A stretch of DNA of 10,890 bases from assembly GCA_028705705.1 (NCBI GenBank), contig JAQWCZ010000048.1:1-10890 (forward strand), given 5' to 3'. Below are positions 1 through 7,328 of this stretch, one piece after another (positions within the stretch are counted from its first letter, which is position 1; every line of letters starts with the position of its first letter). This stretch comes from Paludibacter sp. (lineage in GTDB: Bacteria > Bacteroidota > Bacteroidia > Bacteroidales > Paludibacteraceae). The notes under the pieces are model-generated. The model was not told the DNA's origin and ran no database searches. It saw only the letters and a list, made by a program, of their open reading frames with translations. The position numbers and the translations under genes were made by a program.

Positions 1-67
1 AAAAATCAACAGCAGTGGTTATACCGATATTTAATTCTTTACAAGCTTTACTTAATCTAATGGGCAT
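1..67 (-). CDS. infB: Translation initiation factor IF-2, N-terminal fragment (cut by window edge)
   Basis: An ATG at 67-65 on the minus strand opens a frame that runs off the left edge. Its 22 residues begin MPIRLSKACKELNIG and continue ITTAVDF. This is the small IF-2 N-terminal domain seen in Bacteroidota (typically M-x-IRL-x-K...ELN-x-G-x-x-T-x-V-x-F). IF-2 is the GTPase that brings initiator tRNA to the 30S subunit; the GTPase domains lie outside the window. The gene follows nusA after an 83-base gap, and rimP-nusA-infB is a conserved bacterial gene order, which supports so short a fragment. I saw no Shine-Dalgarno before the ATG, only an AT-rich run, as is usual in this phylum. No separate promoter is evident in the gap, so it is probably co-transcribed with nusA. 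Confidence 0.9.
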   Translation of the reverse strand, partial: MPIRLSKACKELNIGITTAVDF

Positions 68-150
68 GTTATAAAATAATATTTTTTAAGTAAGTTATAT
101 GAAATAAAAAGCAGAATGCATCTCGCAAATGATCAATTTTTACGAAATAC

Positions 151-1413
151 TTATAATTCTTCTTCCTCAAATTCAGCACGTAGAATAGCAAGAACTTCAT
201 CAATGGTTTCTTCCTCCAAATCTGTTCTTCTAATTAAATCCTGACGTGGAACGGCAAGTACACTCTTAGCCGTATCATAACCAATATTTTTAAAAGCGTC
301 GATTACCCACTGTTCTATTTCATCATTAAATTCATCCAGATAGATATCTTCTGTTTCTTCTTCATCATCCAGTTCACGGTAAACATCAAGCGTATATCCA
401 GTTAACATACTGGCTAATTTGATATTTAGACCTCCTTTACCTATTGCCTGAGAAACTTCTTCAGGCTTCATGTAGATCTCTGCTTTCTTTTCAATTTCAT
501 TTAACCGGATAGAAGAAATTTTAGCAGGACTTAATGAGCGCTGTATAAATAGACTTATATTATTCGTATAATTAATTACATCAATATTTTCATTTCGAAG
601 TTCCCGAACAATGCCATGAATACGTGAACCTTTCACTCCCACACAAGCACCAACAGGATCGATGCGATCATCATAAGATTCAACAGCAACTTTTGCTCTT
701 TCACCCGGCATACGGGCAATTTTCTTAATAGTGATCAATCCCTCATTAATTTCAGGTACTTCCAGTTCAAACAATCTTTCCAGAAAAACCGGAGAAACCC
801 TCGAAAGAATAATTTTTGGATTGTTATTTTTATTTTCAACCATTGCTACAACTGCACGAACGGAATCACCCTTGCGATAGAAATCTGTTGGAATCTGTTC
901 TGATTTAGGCAAATACAACTCATTGCCTTCATCGTCCAGCAACAACATTTCTTTTTTCCAAATCTGATACAATTCTGCGCTGACAATTTGCCCTACCTTT
1001 TCACTATATTTTGCAAACACATTTTCTTTCTGAAGTTCCAAAATTTTCGACGACAAAGTTTGTCTGAGATTTAAAATTGCCCTGCGACCAAAACTCATAA
1101 AATCAACTGTGTCGGTAACTTCTTCACCTACCTCATAATCTTCATCGATTTTTTTTGCATCAGTAAGTTTAATTTCCAGGTTGTCATTCTCAAACTCATC
1201 ATCTTCAACCACTGTACGGTTGCGATAAATTTCGAAGTCACCTTTATCCGGATTAATAATTACGTCGTAATTATCGTCACTTCCGAACATTTTCGCGATT
1301 ACACTTCTGAAGGATTCTTCCATCACGGAAATCAGCGTGGTTCTGTCGATACTTTTTAATTCCTTAAACTCCGAAAAGGTATCGATCAAATTAATCGTTT
1401 CTTTTTTGCTCAT
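151..1413 (-). CDS. nusA: Transcription termination/antitermination factor NusA
   Basis: NusA binds RNA polymerase and nascent RNA and modulates pausing, termination and antitermination in the cytoplasm. The 420-residue protein shows the expected order: an RNAP-binding N-terminal domain (about 1-125), an S1 domain (about 136-205), KH1 (about 230-300, with GACVGVKGSRI at 256-265) and KH2 (about 305-345, with AIGKGGLNIKLA around 323-335). An acidic linker (about 348-366) follows, then one helix-hairpin-helix-like C-terminal region (about 367-415) ending in an acidic tail. The length suits Bacteroidota; E. coli NusA is longer because it has two acidic repeats at its C-terminus. It starts 3 bases after the rimP stop, so translation is probably coupled, and infB lies downstream. 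Nothing looks broken. Confidence 0.98.
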   Translation of the reverse strand: MSKKETINLIDTFSEFKELKSIDRTTLISVMEESFRSVIAKMFGSDDNYDVIINPDKGDFEIYRNRTVVEDDEFENDNLEIKLTDAKKIDEDYEVGEEVTDTVDFMSFGRRAILNLRQTLSSKILELQKENVFAKYSEKVGQIVSAELYQIWKKEMLLLDDEGNELYLPKSEQIPTDFYRKGDSVRAVVAMVENKNNNPKIILSRVSPVFLERLFELEVPEINEGLITIKKIARMPGERAKVAVESYDDRIDPVGACVGVKGSRIHGIVRELRNENIDVINYTNNISLFIQRSLSPAKISSIRLNEIEKKAEIYMKPEEVSQAIGKGGLNIKLASMLTGYTLDVYRELDDEEETEDIYLDEFNDEIEQWVIDAFKNIGYDTAKSVLAVPRQDLIRRTDLEEETIDEVLAILRAEFEEEEL

Positions 1414-1416
1414 GGC

Positions 1417-1884
1417 TTATTTGAATCTAATGATCAGTTTTGTTGTTTTAATATTATTAAATGATATTGTTATTTCTTCCTGAATGTTTTTTTTACGTTT
1501 TGCTCCTTCTTCCTTGATGGTTTTTTCAATTGTCATCCCGATAGCATCCGTTGTAACGGAATTTAAAATTCCGGTTCGCTTCCTGCCTTCTGTTGTTAAC
1601 ACCTCAATTTCTTTTCCCATGTTTTTTTCGTATTGCTTCAACACTTTAAAAGGTGAACTTAATCCCGCAGAACTGACTTCAAGTTCATAATCATCTTTTT
1701 CACGATCCAGTTTTGATTCTATGTAGCGGCTTAACGTCACACAATCGTCCAGTGAGATTCCATTTAATGAATCTATTTCTACCTGAATCCGGTTGTCTGA
1801 AGTCACTTTTAAATCCACAAGGTAATATTCACTTCCCTGTAGATACGAATCAACTATCTGATTTACAATACTTCTATCTAACAT
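1417..1884 (-). CDS. rimP: Ribosome maturation factor RimP
   Basis: RimP assists maturation of the 30S subunit. I prefer the ATG at 1884 (155 residues, beginning MLDRSIVNQIVDSYL). A longer version using GTG at 1929 would translate straight through a 7-bp leader hairpin, and its extra 15 residues do not look like the family. The N-terminal alpha/beta domain (about 1-80) carries LEVSSAGLSSPF at about 69-80, the family signature usually written LEVSSPG, with Ala in place of Pro here. The Sm-like C-terminal domain spans about 85-155. It is the first gene of rimP-nusA-infB, behind a strong TAnnTTTG promoter with a leader hairpin 23 bases before the start codon. The family call is secure; the start choice is somewhat less so. 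Confidence 0.95.
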   Translation of the reverse strand: MLDRSIVNQIVDSYLQGSEYYLVDLKVTSDNRIQVEIDSLNGISLDDCVTLSRYIESKLDREKDDYELEVSSAGLSSPFKVLKQYEKNMGKEIEVLTTEGRKRTGILNSVTTDAIGMTIEKTIKEEGAKRKKNIQEEITISFNNIKTTKLIIRFK

Positions 1885-1907
1885 CTTTTGGTTTATTTCA
1901 ACAATAA

Positions 1908-1925
1908 AGGGGACTACCGTCCCCT
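1908..1925 (-). promoter_or_regulatory. Leader hairpin upstream of rimP
   Basis: The minus strand reads AGGGGAC-GGTA-GTCCCCT, a perfect 7-bp GC-rich stem with a 4-base loop. It lies between the predicted transcription start (near 1940) and the rimP ATG at 1884. No U-run follows it directly (TTTATTG), so it does not look like an intrinsic terminator. Its position suggests a 5' UTR element controlling translation or mRNA stability of the rimP-nusA-infB transcript. It is a computed-by-eye structure; its function is inferred. Confidence 0.6.
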
Positions 1926-1946
1926 CCACCTTTCAAATATCGCATG

Positions 1947-1977
1947 CAAAGATAGTGTTTTTTTCTTAAACTACAAA
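1947..1977 (-). promoter_or_regulatory. Promoter of rimP-nusA-infB (Bacteroidota type)
   Basis: On the minus strand TTTG (1977-1974) is followed after exactly 19 bases by TATCTTTG (1954-1947). This matches the primary sigma consensus of Bacteroidota, TTTG-N19/21-TAnnTTTG. Transcription would start near 1940, giving a leader of about 55 bases before the rimP ATG. It is the best promoter match in the window. Confidence 0.85.
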
Positions 1978-2066
1978 TTATTAAAACTTTTAAAACCTTA
2001 CTACATGGATTCAATTTACTATTGCATTTTTTTTATAGAATAAGTTTAAGTGATTTTATCATTAAA

Positions 2067-2315
2067 TTATTCACCATTCTTGTCAGATAATTTCTTTTTA
2101 AGTTCATCCAATATTAATTCAAAATTATCCATTTTTACTATTTGATCTATTGAAAAAGACACATTAAAATATGTTTCAATTTGCATGATTAGTTTTAACT
2201 GTCCTAAACTACTCCAGCCCTTTAACTCGTTTTGTCTTGTTGAAAGGATTATTTCCTCCTTAGGAATTTTAAACACCTCACTTATTATGGTCTTAAATTT
2301 ATCTTCCAATTCCAT
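2067..2315 (-). CDS. Acyl carrier protein of the FkbH-associated type
   Basis: This small acidic helical protein of 82 residues carries an acyl group on a phosphopantetheine arm. The attachment serine is most likely Ser36 in GWSSLGQLKLIMQIE (33-47). Typical ACPs have DSL and FkbH-associated ACPs often W-D/T-SL; here it is WSSL, so Ser35 replaces the usual Asp. The helical pattern before it (FKTIISEVFKIPKEEI, 7-22) and the length fit a stand-alone ACP. It is the last gene of the rfbB-led operon, 108 AT-rich bases after fkbH, in which I see no promoter or terminator. It is clearly not the housekeeping fatty-acid AcpP, which has a strict DSL and different neighbours. Its partner is probably the FkbH-like protein directly upstream. 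No acyl-ACP ligase, ketosynthase or phosphopantetheinyl transferase lies in the window. Confidence 0.85.
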   Translation of the reverse strand: MELEDKFKTIISEVFKIPKEEIILSTRQNELKGWSSLGQLKLIMQIETYFNVSFSIDQIVKMDNFELILDELKKKLSDKNGE

Positions 2316-2423
2316 ATTGTTTCTTTAGCTTAATTACATCAGTTTATAATTATTTTTTAGAGGTCAGATATTTAACATACAAATTTTATGCATATCCCAA
2401 TGAATAAAGTTGTTTAAGTTTCA

Positions 2424-3983
2424 TCATATTTGTTTTATGTACAAATTATTATTTTTCATTTCAAAACCGAAAGTTTTAAAAAAATCAGCAACCATCTTAT
2501 TTTTTTTAGTCGGACAATATAACGCTTCAATTTCCAGAACCTCCAGGTCTTTAAGCTTATCTATAATTTTTGATAAAAATTCAAATTCAACATTACGACA
2601 TAAAACCCGGCAACTCATCATAAATGAATCAATTATTGCCTTTTTACCATCCAGTTGAATGATCGCACAACCAACCACACCCTCATACCCGAATTTATCT
2701 TCGTAAGTACAAGTGAATACTAAATAAGATTCTTCCCGAACGTGCTTGTTAATATCATTTTCAGTATATCTTTTCAGACTCAGATTAAATTGGTTTGTTT
2801 TTTGGGCTAATTGAGCTACTCTTTGAAAAGACGCATCCTGATCAAGCTGATTTACATTGATACGTATATCTAATTGACGGATAAAATCATCAAAATTTAA
2901 TTTTACCTTTTCAAGTTCACGTTTAAAATTACGTTTATATTGATTTGCTTTATCAACATCATCTGTTGTTAGATTGACTTTTGAAAAGTATGGATAAACA
3001 ACATCTGTTATAAACCAGCGGTTTAACCTCGATATATCTGCCGGGAATTCTGGTACTGTTAATTCAGGAATATTATTAATTAACAGCTCTCTTTCTACCG
3101 GATTATCATCAATCAATACAATGGAATCCAAACCTATATTCAATTTAGATGCAATTTCAAGTACATTTTGAGACTTTTGCTGCCAATTAATTTTATGTAT
3201 GACGAAATCATCCCAATCAAGTTGCATATTTTTATTAGACTTAAATACTTCACGTACATCTTGTTCATTGTTTTTTGAACAAGTAGCCAATAAAATTCCA
3301 TGTTTTGATAATATCTTTAACTTTTTTTGAAAATCAACATATATTTGACCTATTCCTTGATCAGACAATTGCAAATTTTTCCAACCATCTTCGCCAACAA
3401 TTCCTCCCCAGAGTGTATTATCCAAATCGACAATCAATAACTTCTTTGTTTCTCCTAAAATGGCTTTGAGCAAATTTTTCAATTCATTTGCTAATATTTT
3501 GAATCCTTTTCCTGACAACTTAATTCCACCTATGTACCAATACTTTTCATCAAAAAGAGAATCGTATCCATGAAAATTTATTAAGCGGTTAAAATCCAGA
3601 ATAAATATATTTTTTTTATCGGTTGCTAAAGCAACCAAATCTTCATTAATCTGTTTATCAAAAAAATTGAAGTCATTAAGATAGGTTGTTATTCTATATG
3701 GAGGTAACGAAATATTGGCAATTATAAATTGCGTATCAGGCTGATAATTATTAAATATTTCAACAGATGAAAACAAATCAGCATGATATGATTTTAACAA
3801 TTCAGCATTCAGATAAATAAACACCAGATCAGGTTTAAATGCACTTAAACCTGAATCAGGTTTTACAAGTTCAGTTTGCCATTGATTATACCCACCAAAA
3901 TACAAACTATATAAACTATCAACATTCAAATAGTTTTCTAAAGGATCAATATTCACATTACTTAATAAGGCAATTTTTTTCAT
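2424..3983 (-). CDS. FkbH-like HAD-IIIC family protein (probable glyceryl-ACP synthase)
   Basis: Members studied in polyketide pathways use 1,3-bisphosphoglycerate to load a glyceryl group onto an acyl carrier protein; the substrate here is unproven. The 519-residue protein has an N-terminal SGNH-like/FkbH-N region (about 1-175), a HAD domain (about 180-330) and a C-terminal GNAT-like region (about 350-519). HAD residues are in place: nucleophile D186 and D188 in DLDNTLWGG, T234/S236 in LLATCSKN, probable K270, and D292/D293 in VLIDDNPVER. The FkbH signature QKTNQFNLSLKRYT sits at 394-407, and MMSCRVLCRNVEFEFL at 455-470. It lies 6 bases after the GNAT gene and upstream of the ACP gene, its likely partner. 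There is no signal peptide, so it is cytosolic. Proteins of this family also occur in capsule and O-antigen loci of Bacteroidota. The family call is firm, the exact acyl group is not. Confidence 0.92.
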   Translation of the reverse strand: MKKIALLSNVNIDPLENYLNVDSLYSLYFGGYNQWQTELVKPDSGLSAFKPDLVFIYLNAELLKSYHADLFSSVEIFNNYQPDTQFIIANISLPPYRITTYLNDFNFFDKQINEDLVALATDKKNIFILDFNRLINFHGYDSLFDEKYWYIGGIKLSGKGFKILANELKNLLKAILGETKKLLIVDLDNTLWGGIVGEDGWKNLQLSDQGIGQIYVDFQKKLKILSKHGILLATCSKNNEQDVREVFKSNKNMQLDWDDFVIHKINWQQKSQNVLEIASKLNIGLDSIVLIDDNPVERELLINNIPELTVPEFPADISRLNRWFITDVVYPYFSKVNLTTDDVDKANQYKRNFKRELEKVKLNFDDFIRQLDIRINVNQLDQDASFQRVAQLAQKTNQFNLSLKRYTENDINKHVREESYLVFTCTYEDKFGYEGVVGCAIIQLDGKKAIIDSFMMSCRVLCRNVEFEFLSKIIDKLKDLEVLEIEALYCPTKKNKMVADFFKTFGFEMKNNNLYIKQI

Positions 3984-3989
3984 CGATGT

Positions 3990-5075
3990 TTATGTAAAAA
4001 CCGCATCTCCGTCTCCAAACTGAAAAACAGATGCTGTTATATCATCATTTTCAGGGAAAATATAGGCTTGTTTTATATTCCTTACATACAAAAATTTTCC
4101 ACGTCTAATTTTTAGATGTTTGATTAATTGATTATCATAGACTATTATTTCATTCAGTTTTAATATTTCTGCACAAGAAATAAGATAATCTGCAATATGA
4201 CAAACACATTCATCATTTGCATAAATATAACAAACTTTCAATGATTTATTTTTCAAAGTCAGAAATACAAACCCGGATAATTTATTTGACAAGTAAAATT
4301 TCACAGTTCGATGTTCGAAATAGGTTGCTTTTGAAGTAAAATAATAACGTGATGAATCCAGATCTGATTTTCCATTTAACACCCATGGATAAGTTAATAT
4401 CCAATTAAAATGTTGTATATTCCTTACTACTTTTTTATTAGTTGATGAAAAGTAACTTATAAAATGTTCTAATTCATCATCTAATGTACAATTTTCCTCC
4501 AATTTTATTTTCACGTTGACTTTCCGGGTGAAAAGCTTTTTTAAAATCATGATTACGTTCAACGATCTTTCTATAAAGCCATATATCAAAACCAATAATT
4601 TCATGTTAGCATATCGAGCCTGAACAAGGGGAGCAAAACAAAATCTTAAATAAAATGTACTTCCAATAAGATATTGTGTAGGTTTAAAGATTCCCAGATT
4701 CTGATATATGTTCTCTAAAGAAAAAAGAAAATTAGAAATGTACAATTGATCTTTATATTGTCTAAGTAACAAAAAAAACAGTTGTGAGGCCAGGTTATTA
4801 TTTCTAAAAGATTCATCGATCCAAAAGCAACTCAACCAATAAATTTTACGTTTATTATTTTCTAAACTTATTAAATCCGGTAATACACCAACATATCCAA
4901 CCAAAGATGCTTTTTCATAAGCAGCCCATAAAAGTACATCCTCATCAGAAGCATAAGGGTTATTTATTTGTGAGACAGCCCTATGATAGGTTATTGGAAT
5001 TTTAGAGAGTACTTTAAAAAACTCATCATCTATAAATCCCTGTAGTTGTATTTTTGTATATGAGATTATCTGCAT
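3990..5075 (-). CDS. GNAT-fold acyltransferase in glycan operon (likely tandem GNAT)
   Basis: This is probably an acyltransferase acting on a sugar precursor, with no assigned substrate. I take the ATG at 5075 (361 residues), whose A is also the last base of the deacetylase TGA stop (TGATG), a sign of translational coupling; a TTG one codon earlier is less likely. The N-terminal half is GNAT-like: LLWAAYEKASLVGYVGVLPD (48-67) would form the central strands, and WLSCFWIDESFRNNNLASQL (80-99) matches motif A, although the glycines of R/Q-x-x-G-x-G/A are replaced (RNNNLA). The second half (about 190-345), with HFNWILTYPWV (222-232), looks like a second degenerate GNAT lobe, as in other long polysaccharide-cluster GNATs. 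The C-terminus is acidic and ends FGDGDAVFT. The loss of motif-A glycines could mean an acyl-ACP donor instead of acetyl-CoA, but this is inference. Confidence 0.75.
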   Translation of the reverse strand: MQIISYTKIQLQGFIDDEFFKVLSKIPITYHRAVSQINNPYASDEDVLLWAAYEKASLVGYVGVLPDLISLENNKRKIYWLSCFWIDESFRNNNLASQLFFLLLRQYKDQLYISNFLFSLENIYQNLGIFKPTQYLIGSTFYLRFCFAPLVQARYANMKLLVLIYGFIERSLNVIMILKKLFTRKVNVKIKLEENCTLDDELEHFISYFSSTNKKVVRNIQHFNWILTYPWVLNGKSDLDSSRYYFTSKATYFEHRTVKFYLSNKLSGFVFLTLKNKSLKVCYIYANDECVCHIADYLISCAEILKLNEIIVYDNQLIKHLKIRRGKFLYVRNIKQAYIFPENDDITASVFQFGDGDAVFT

Positions 5076-6094
5076 CAATCTCTAAATATTACATGCTTAT
5101 TAAAAACCATTTTTAAAATATATAACAGATAAGCTGTTTTGATGATTTCCCCTGCGCTTTTACTATTGAATATTTCCATTGGTATTCTTTGTAAATTCGT
5201 TTGAATCTCGTCTGTTTTCAGATTAGCGGTACCAAAAGTAAAATCAACATCTTCTTTAATAGATGAAAAAAAAGTTTTTTTAATTCCAAAATCAGTATAG
5301 GGAAATGAAAAAAGTCTGTCATTTATTCCAAACTCTCTTTGTATAAAATGAATACATTGTCTAAGCTGTTCAATCTGTGCATCTTCATCTAAATCAGGAA
5401 AGTATGGATGTGATACAGAATGAGCACCAATTGAAAATCCCTGTTTAATTAAATTAGCTATTTGTTCTTTAGATAGATATGGTTTATTTACAGCCAGATA
5501 TTCCCTGAAATCAACTCCAATAACCGGAGCAATCTTATCCAACAATTCTTTATTATTGTCTGATATTCTCAACAGATCAACCGGATGATGAAAAATAAGA
5601 TTATGTTGTTCAAACAATTTTCTAATAAAGCTGTATTGAGATCGAGTTAACTGCATTTTTTGTGCTTTTTCGATCAAAACAGATGCTTTCAGACGAAAAA
5701 ACATATCTTTATTATCAATAAAAGCTGAATTAATAAAGCACGTCGCAGGAATACCCCGTTCAATTAAAATAGGAGCAACAACATCATGGAATTGTCTTAA
5801 TCCATCATCAAATGTCAAGAAAAAAACATTTTCCTTCTTATTTGTTTTACAAAATATCTGATCAAATAGATTTATATGTGATATCGGTTTATATTTTTGT
5901 TGCAAAAAATCAAGATCTTTTTTAAACCTATTAACCGATATTACTGGATATAAATGTTTTAAATGAATTAAATCATTATCTGATACTGCATGATAAAATG
6001 GTAAAACCAGATTTTTTTTTGATAGTTTTATCAAAAACTCAGTGTCTAACAAATTTGCAATGATCGTAATATTTTTTCTAACACTTAAAATCAT
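5075..6094 (-). CDS. Polysaccharide deacetylase (NodB homology domain)
   Basis: Carbohydrate esterase family 4 enzymes remove N- or O-acetyl groups from sugars using a bound divalent metal. In this 339-residue protein FLTFDDG (92-98) gives the catalytic base D96 and metal ligand D97, HSVSH (225-229) gives metal ligands H225 and H229, and FSFPYTDFG (262-270) sits where the R-x-P-Y motif belongs; the usual Arg there is not obvious. LPFYHAVSD (31-39) is the common first strand of this subgroup. An insert of about 100 residues (about 125-218) separates the first two motifs. I see no signal peptide or clear membrane segment, so action on a cytosolic, possibly lipid-linked, sugar is more likely than on the finished wall. 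It follows rfbB after 56 bases without a visible promoter and overlaps the acyltransferase gene at TGATG. Confidence 0.9.
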   Translation of the reverse strand: MILSVRKNITIIANLLDTEFLIKLSKKNLVLPFYHAVSDNDLIHLKHLYPVISVNRFKKDLDFLQQKYKPISHINLFDQIFCKTNKKENVFFLTFDDGLRQFHDVVAPILIERGIPATCFINSAFIDNKDMFFRLKASVLIEKAQKMQLTRSQYSFIRKLFEQHNLIFHHPVDLLRISDNNKELLDKIAPVIGVDFREYLAVNKPYLSKEQIANLIKQGFSIGAHSVSHPYFPDLDEDAQIEQLRQCIHFIQREFGINDRLFSFPYTDFGIKKTFFSSIKEDVDFTFGTANLKTDEIQTNLQRIPMEIFNSKSAGEIIKTAYLLYILKMVFNKHVIFRD

Positions 6095-6150
6095 TTAACA
6101 CATATTCTCATAGATTAGATAGTAAAATAATTGAAAAATGAACGACCAAT

Positions 6151-7209
6151 TTATCTTTCTTCATATTGCTTCTGATAATAAGACTGATATTGTCCACTCG
6201 TAACATTGTCCATCCACTCTTGATTAGCTAAATACCAATCAACTGTTTTCTCCAGTCCTTCTTCAAACTGAAGCGAAGGTTTCCATCCCAGTTCCCGTTG
6301 CAACTTTGTGGAATCAATGGCATAGCGCAAATCATGTCCGGCGCGATCTTTTACAAAAGTAATGAGTTTTGCCGACTCTCCCGATTCGCGCCCCAGCTTT
6401 CTGTCCATTATTTCACAAAGTTTTCTGATCAGGTCTATATTTGTCCATTCGTTATTTCCACCGATATTATAGGTCTCACCAACCACACCGTCATGAAAAA
6501 TAACATCAATCGCCCGGGCATGATCATTCACCCACAACCAGTCACGCACATTTTCTCCTTTTCCATAAATGGGAATCGGTCTGTTATTTTTTATATTATT
6601 GATTGACAACGGAATTAGCTTTTCCGGGAAATGATTAGCCCCGTAATTATTGGAACAATTTGAAATCACAACCGGCAAACCATAGGTATGATGATAAGCT
6701 CGTACGAAATGATCGGAAGATGCCTTTGCTGCTGAATACGGACTTCTCGGGTCATAAGCGGTTTCCTCTGTAAAAAAACCTGTTTTGCCTAACGAACCAT
6801 ACACTTCATCAGTAGAAATGTGATAGAAGCGTTTACCCTCCATATTACCTTTCCAGTTTTCTTTGGCTGCATTCAACAAATTAGCGGTACCAAAGACATT
6901 CGTCTTGATAAAAGCAAAAGGATCGGCAATGGACCTATCGACATGCGACTCAGCAGCTAAGTGAATCACTCCATCAAACCGATATTTTGCAAATAATTCC
7001 GAGATAAAGGTTTCATCCGTGATATTTCCTTTCACAAAAGTATAGTTGGACAATCCATCGATATCTTTGAGGTTCTCCAGATTTCCAGCATAAGTTAGCG
7101 CATCCAGATTTACCACCTGATATTCAGAATATTTAGTCACAAACAAACGAACAACATGTGAGCCTATGAATCCAGCTCCACCGGTAATTAATATTGTTTT
7201 CAATGTCAT
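6151..7209 (-). CDS. rfbB: dTDP-glucose 4,6-dehydratase
   Basis: RmlB/RfbB converts dTDP-glucose to dTDP-4-keto-6-deoxyglucose with bound NAD+, a step shared by dTDP-rhamnose and many amino-deoxysugar routes. The 352-residue length is normal. The Rossmann motif TGGAGFIG is at 9-16, LAAESHVDRSI at 84-94, the catalytic STDEVYG at 132-138 (T133, D134, E135), and the Y-x-x-x-K pair is Y158/K162 in SPYSAAKAS. NYGANHFPEKLIP (188-200) and the RDWLWVNDH region (222-230) are also family features. rfbA, rfbC and rfbD, often adjacent, are absent from the window. It is the promoter-proximal gene of the deacetylase-GNAT-fkbH-ACP operon and is visibly less AT-rich than those four genes. The function is secure; which sugar it feeds is unknown. 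Confidence 0.97.
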   Translation of the reverse strand: MTLKTILITGGAGFIGSHVVRLFVTKYSEYQVVNLDALTYAGNLENLKDIDGLSNYTFVKGNITDETFISELFAKYRFDGVIHLAAESHVDRSIADPFAFIKTNVFGTANLLNAAKENWKGNMEGKRFYHISTDEVYGSLGKTGFFTEETAYDPRSPYSAAKASSDHFVRAYHHTYGLPVVISNCSNNYGANHFPEKLIPLSINNIKNNRPIPIYGKGENVRDWLWVNDHARAIDVIFHDGVVGETYNIGGNNEWTNIDLIRKLCEIMDRKLGRESGESAKLITFVKDRAGHDLRYAIDSTKLQRELGWKPSLQFEEGLEKTVDWYLANQEWMDNVTSGQYQSYYQKQYEER

Positions 7210-7236
7210 ATTTATTTAAAAATTGATTATCGGTTA

Positions 7237-7267
7237 CAAAAATACACAGAAAATCCGTGTTTAAAAA
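7237..7267 (-). promoter_or_regulatory. Promoter of rfbB and the downstream glycan cassette
   Basis: The minus strand has TATTTTTG at 7244-7237, matching TAnnTTTG, with TTTT (consensus TTTG) 19 bases upstream at 7267-7264. Transcription would start near 7230, leaving a short leader of about 20 bases before the rfbB ATG. I found no other TAnnTTTG site on this strand between rfbB and the deacetylase, so it may serve all five genes. It lies back to back with the promoter of the HU/SPOR gene. Confidence 0.65.
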
Positions 7268-7316
7268 TTTATTGGATTTTTTTCAACAAAAAGTAGCTTT
7301 TCCAAAATCTTTATTT

Positions 7317-7324
7317 TATTTTTG
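7317..7324 (+). promoter_or_regulatory. -7 element for the HU/SPOR gene, nearly leaderless
   Basis: TATTTTTG matches the TAnnTTTG -7 element and ends only 4 bases before the GTG I take as the start codon. I see no good -33 box at the usual distance. If it is used, transcription begins at or next to the start codon. Confidence 0.5.
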
Positions 7325-7328
7325 TGTC

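Noticed and set aside
1885..1929. GTG at 1929 as the start of RimP, adding 15 residues.
   Set aside because: The extension is translated through the perfect leader hairpin and does not resemble the RimP N-terminus; the ATG at 1884 fits the family length.
1955..2066. A terminator between the ACP gene and the rimP promoter.
   Set aside because: The stretch has T-runs but no convincing GC-containing stem before them, so I did not annotate one.
2410..2658. Plus-strand open frame of 82 codons at the fkbH 3' end.
   Set aside because: It lies opposite a well-supported gene, shows no domain pattern and has no promoter.
2067..3983. A polyketide or non-ribosomal peptide cluster, suggested by FkbH plus ACP.
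   Set aside because: No ketosynthase, acyltransferase, condensation or adenylation domain is present; the neighbours are glycan enzymes.
7257..7328. ATG at 7257 as the start of the HU/SPOR protein.
   Set aside because: The 24 extra codons overlap the -7 element and lie upstream of where the HU lobe begins; the GTG at 7329 fits better.
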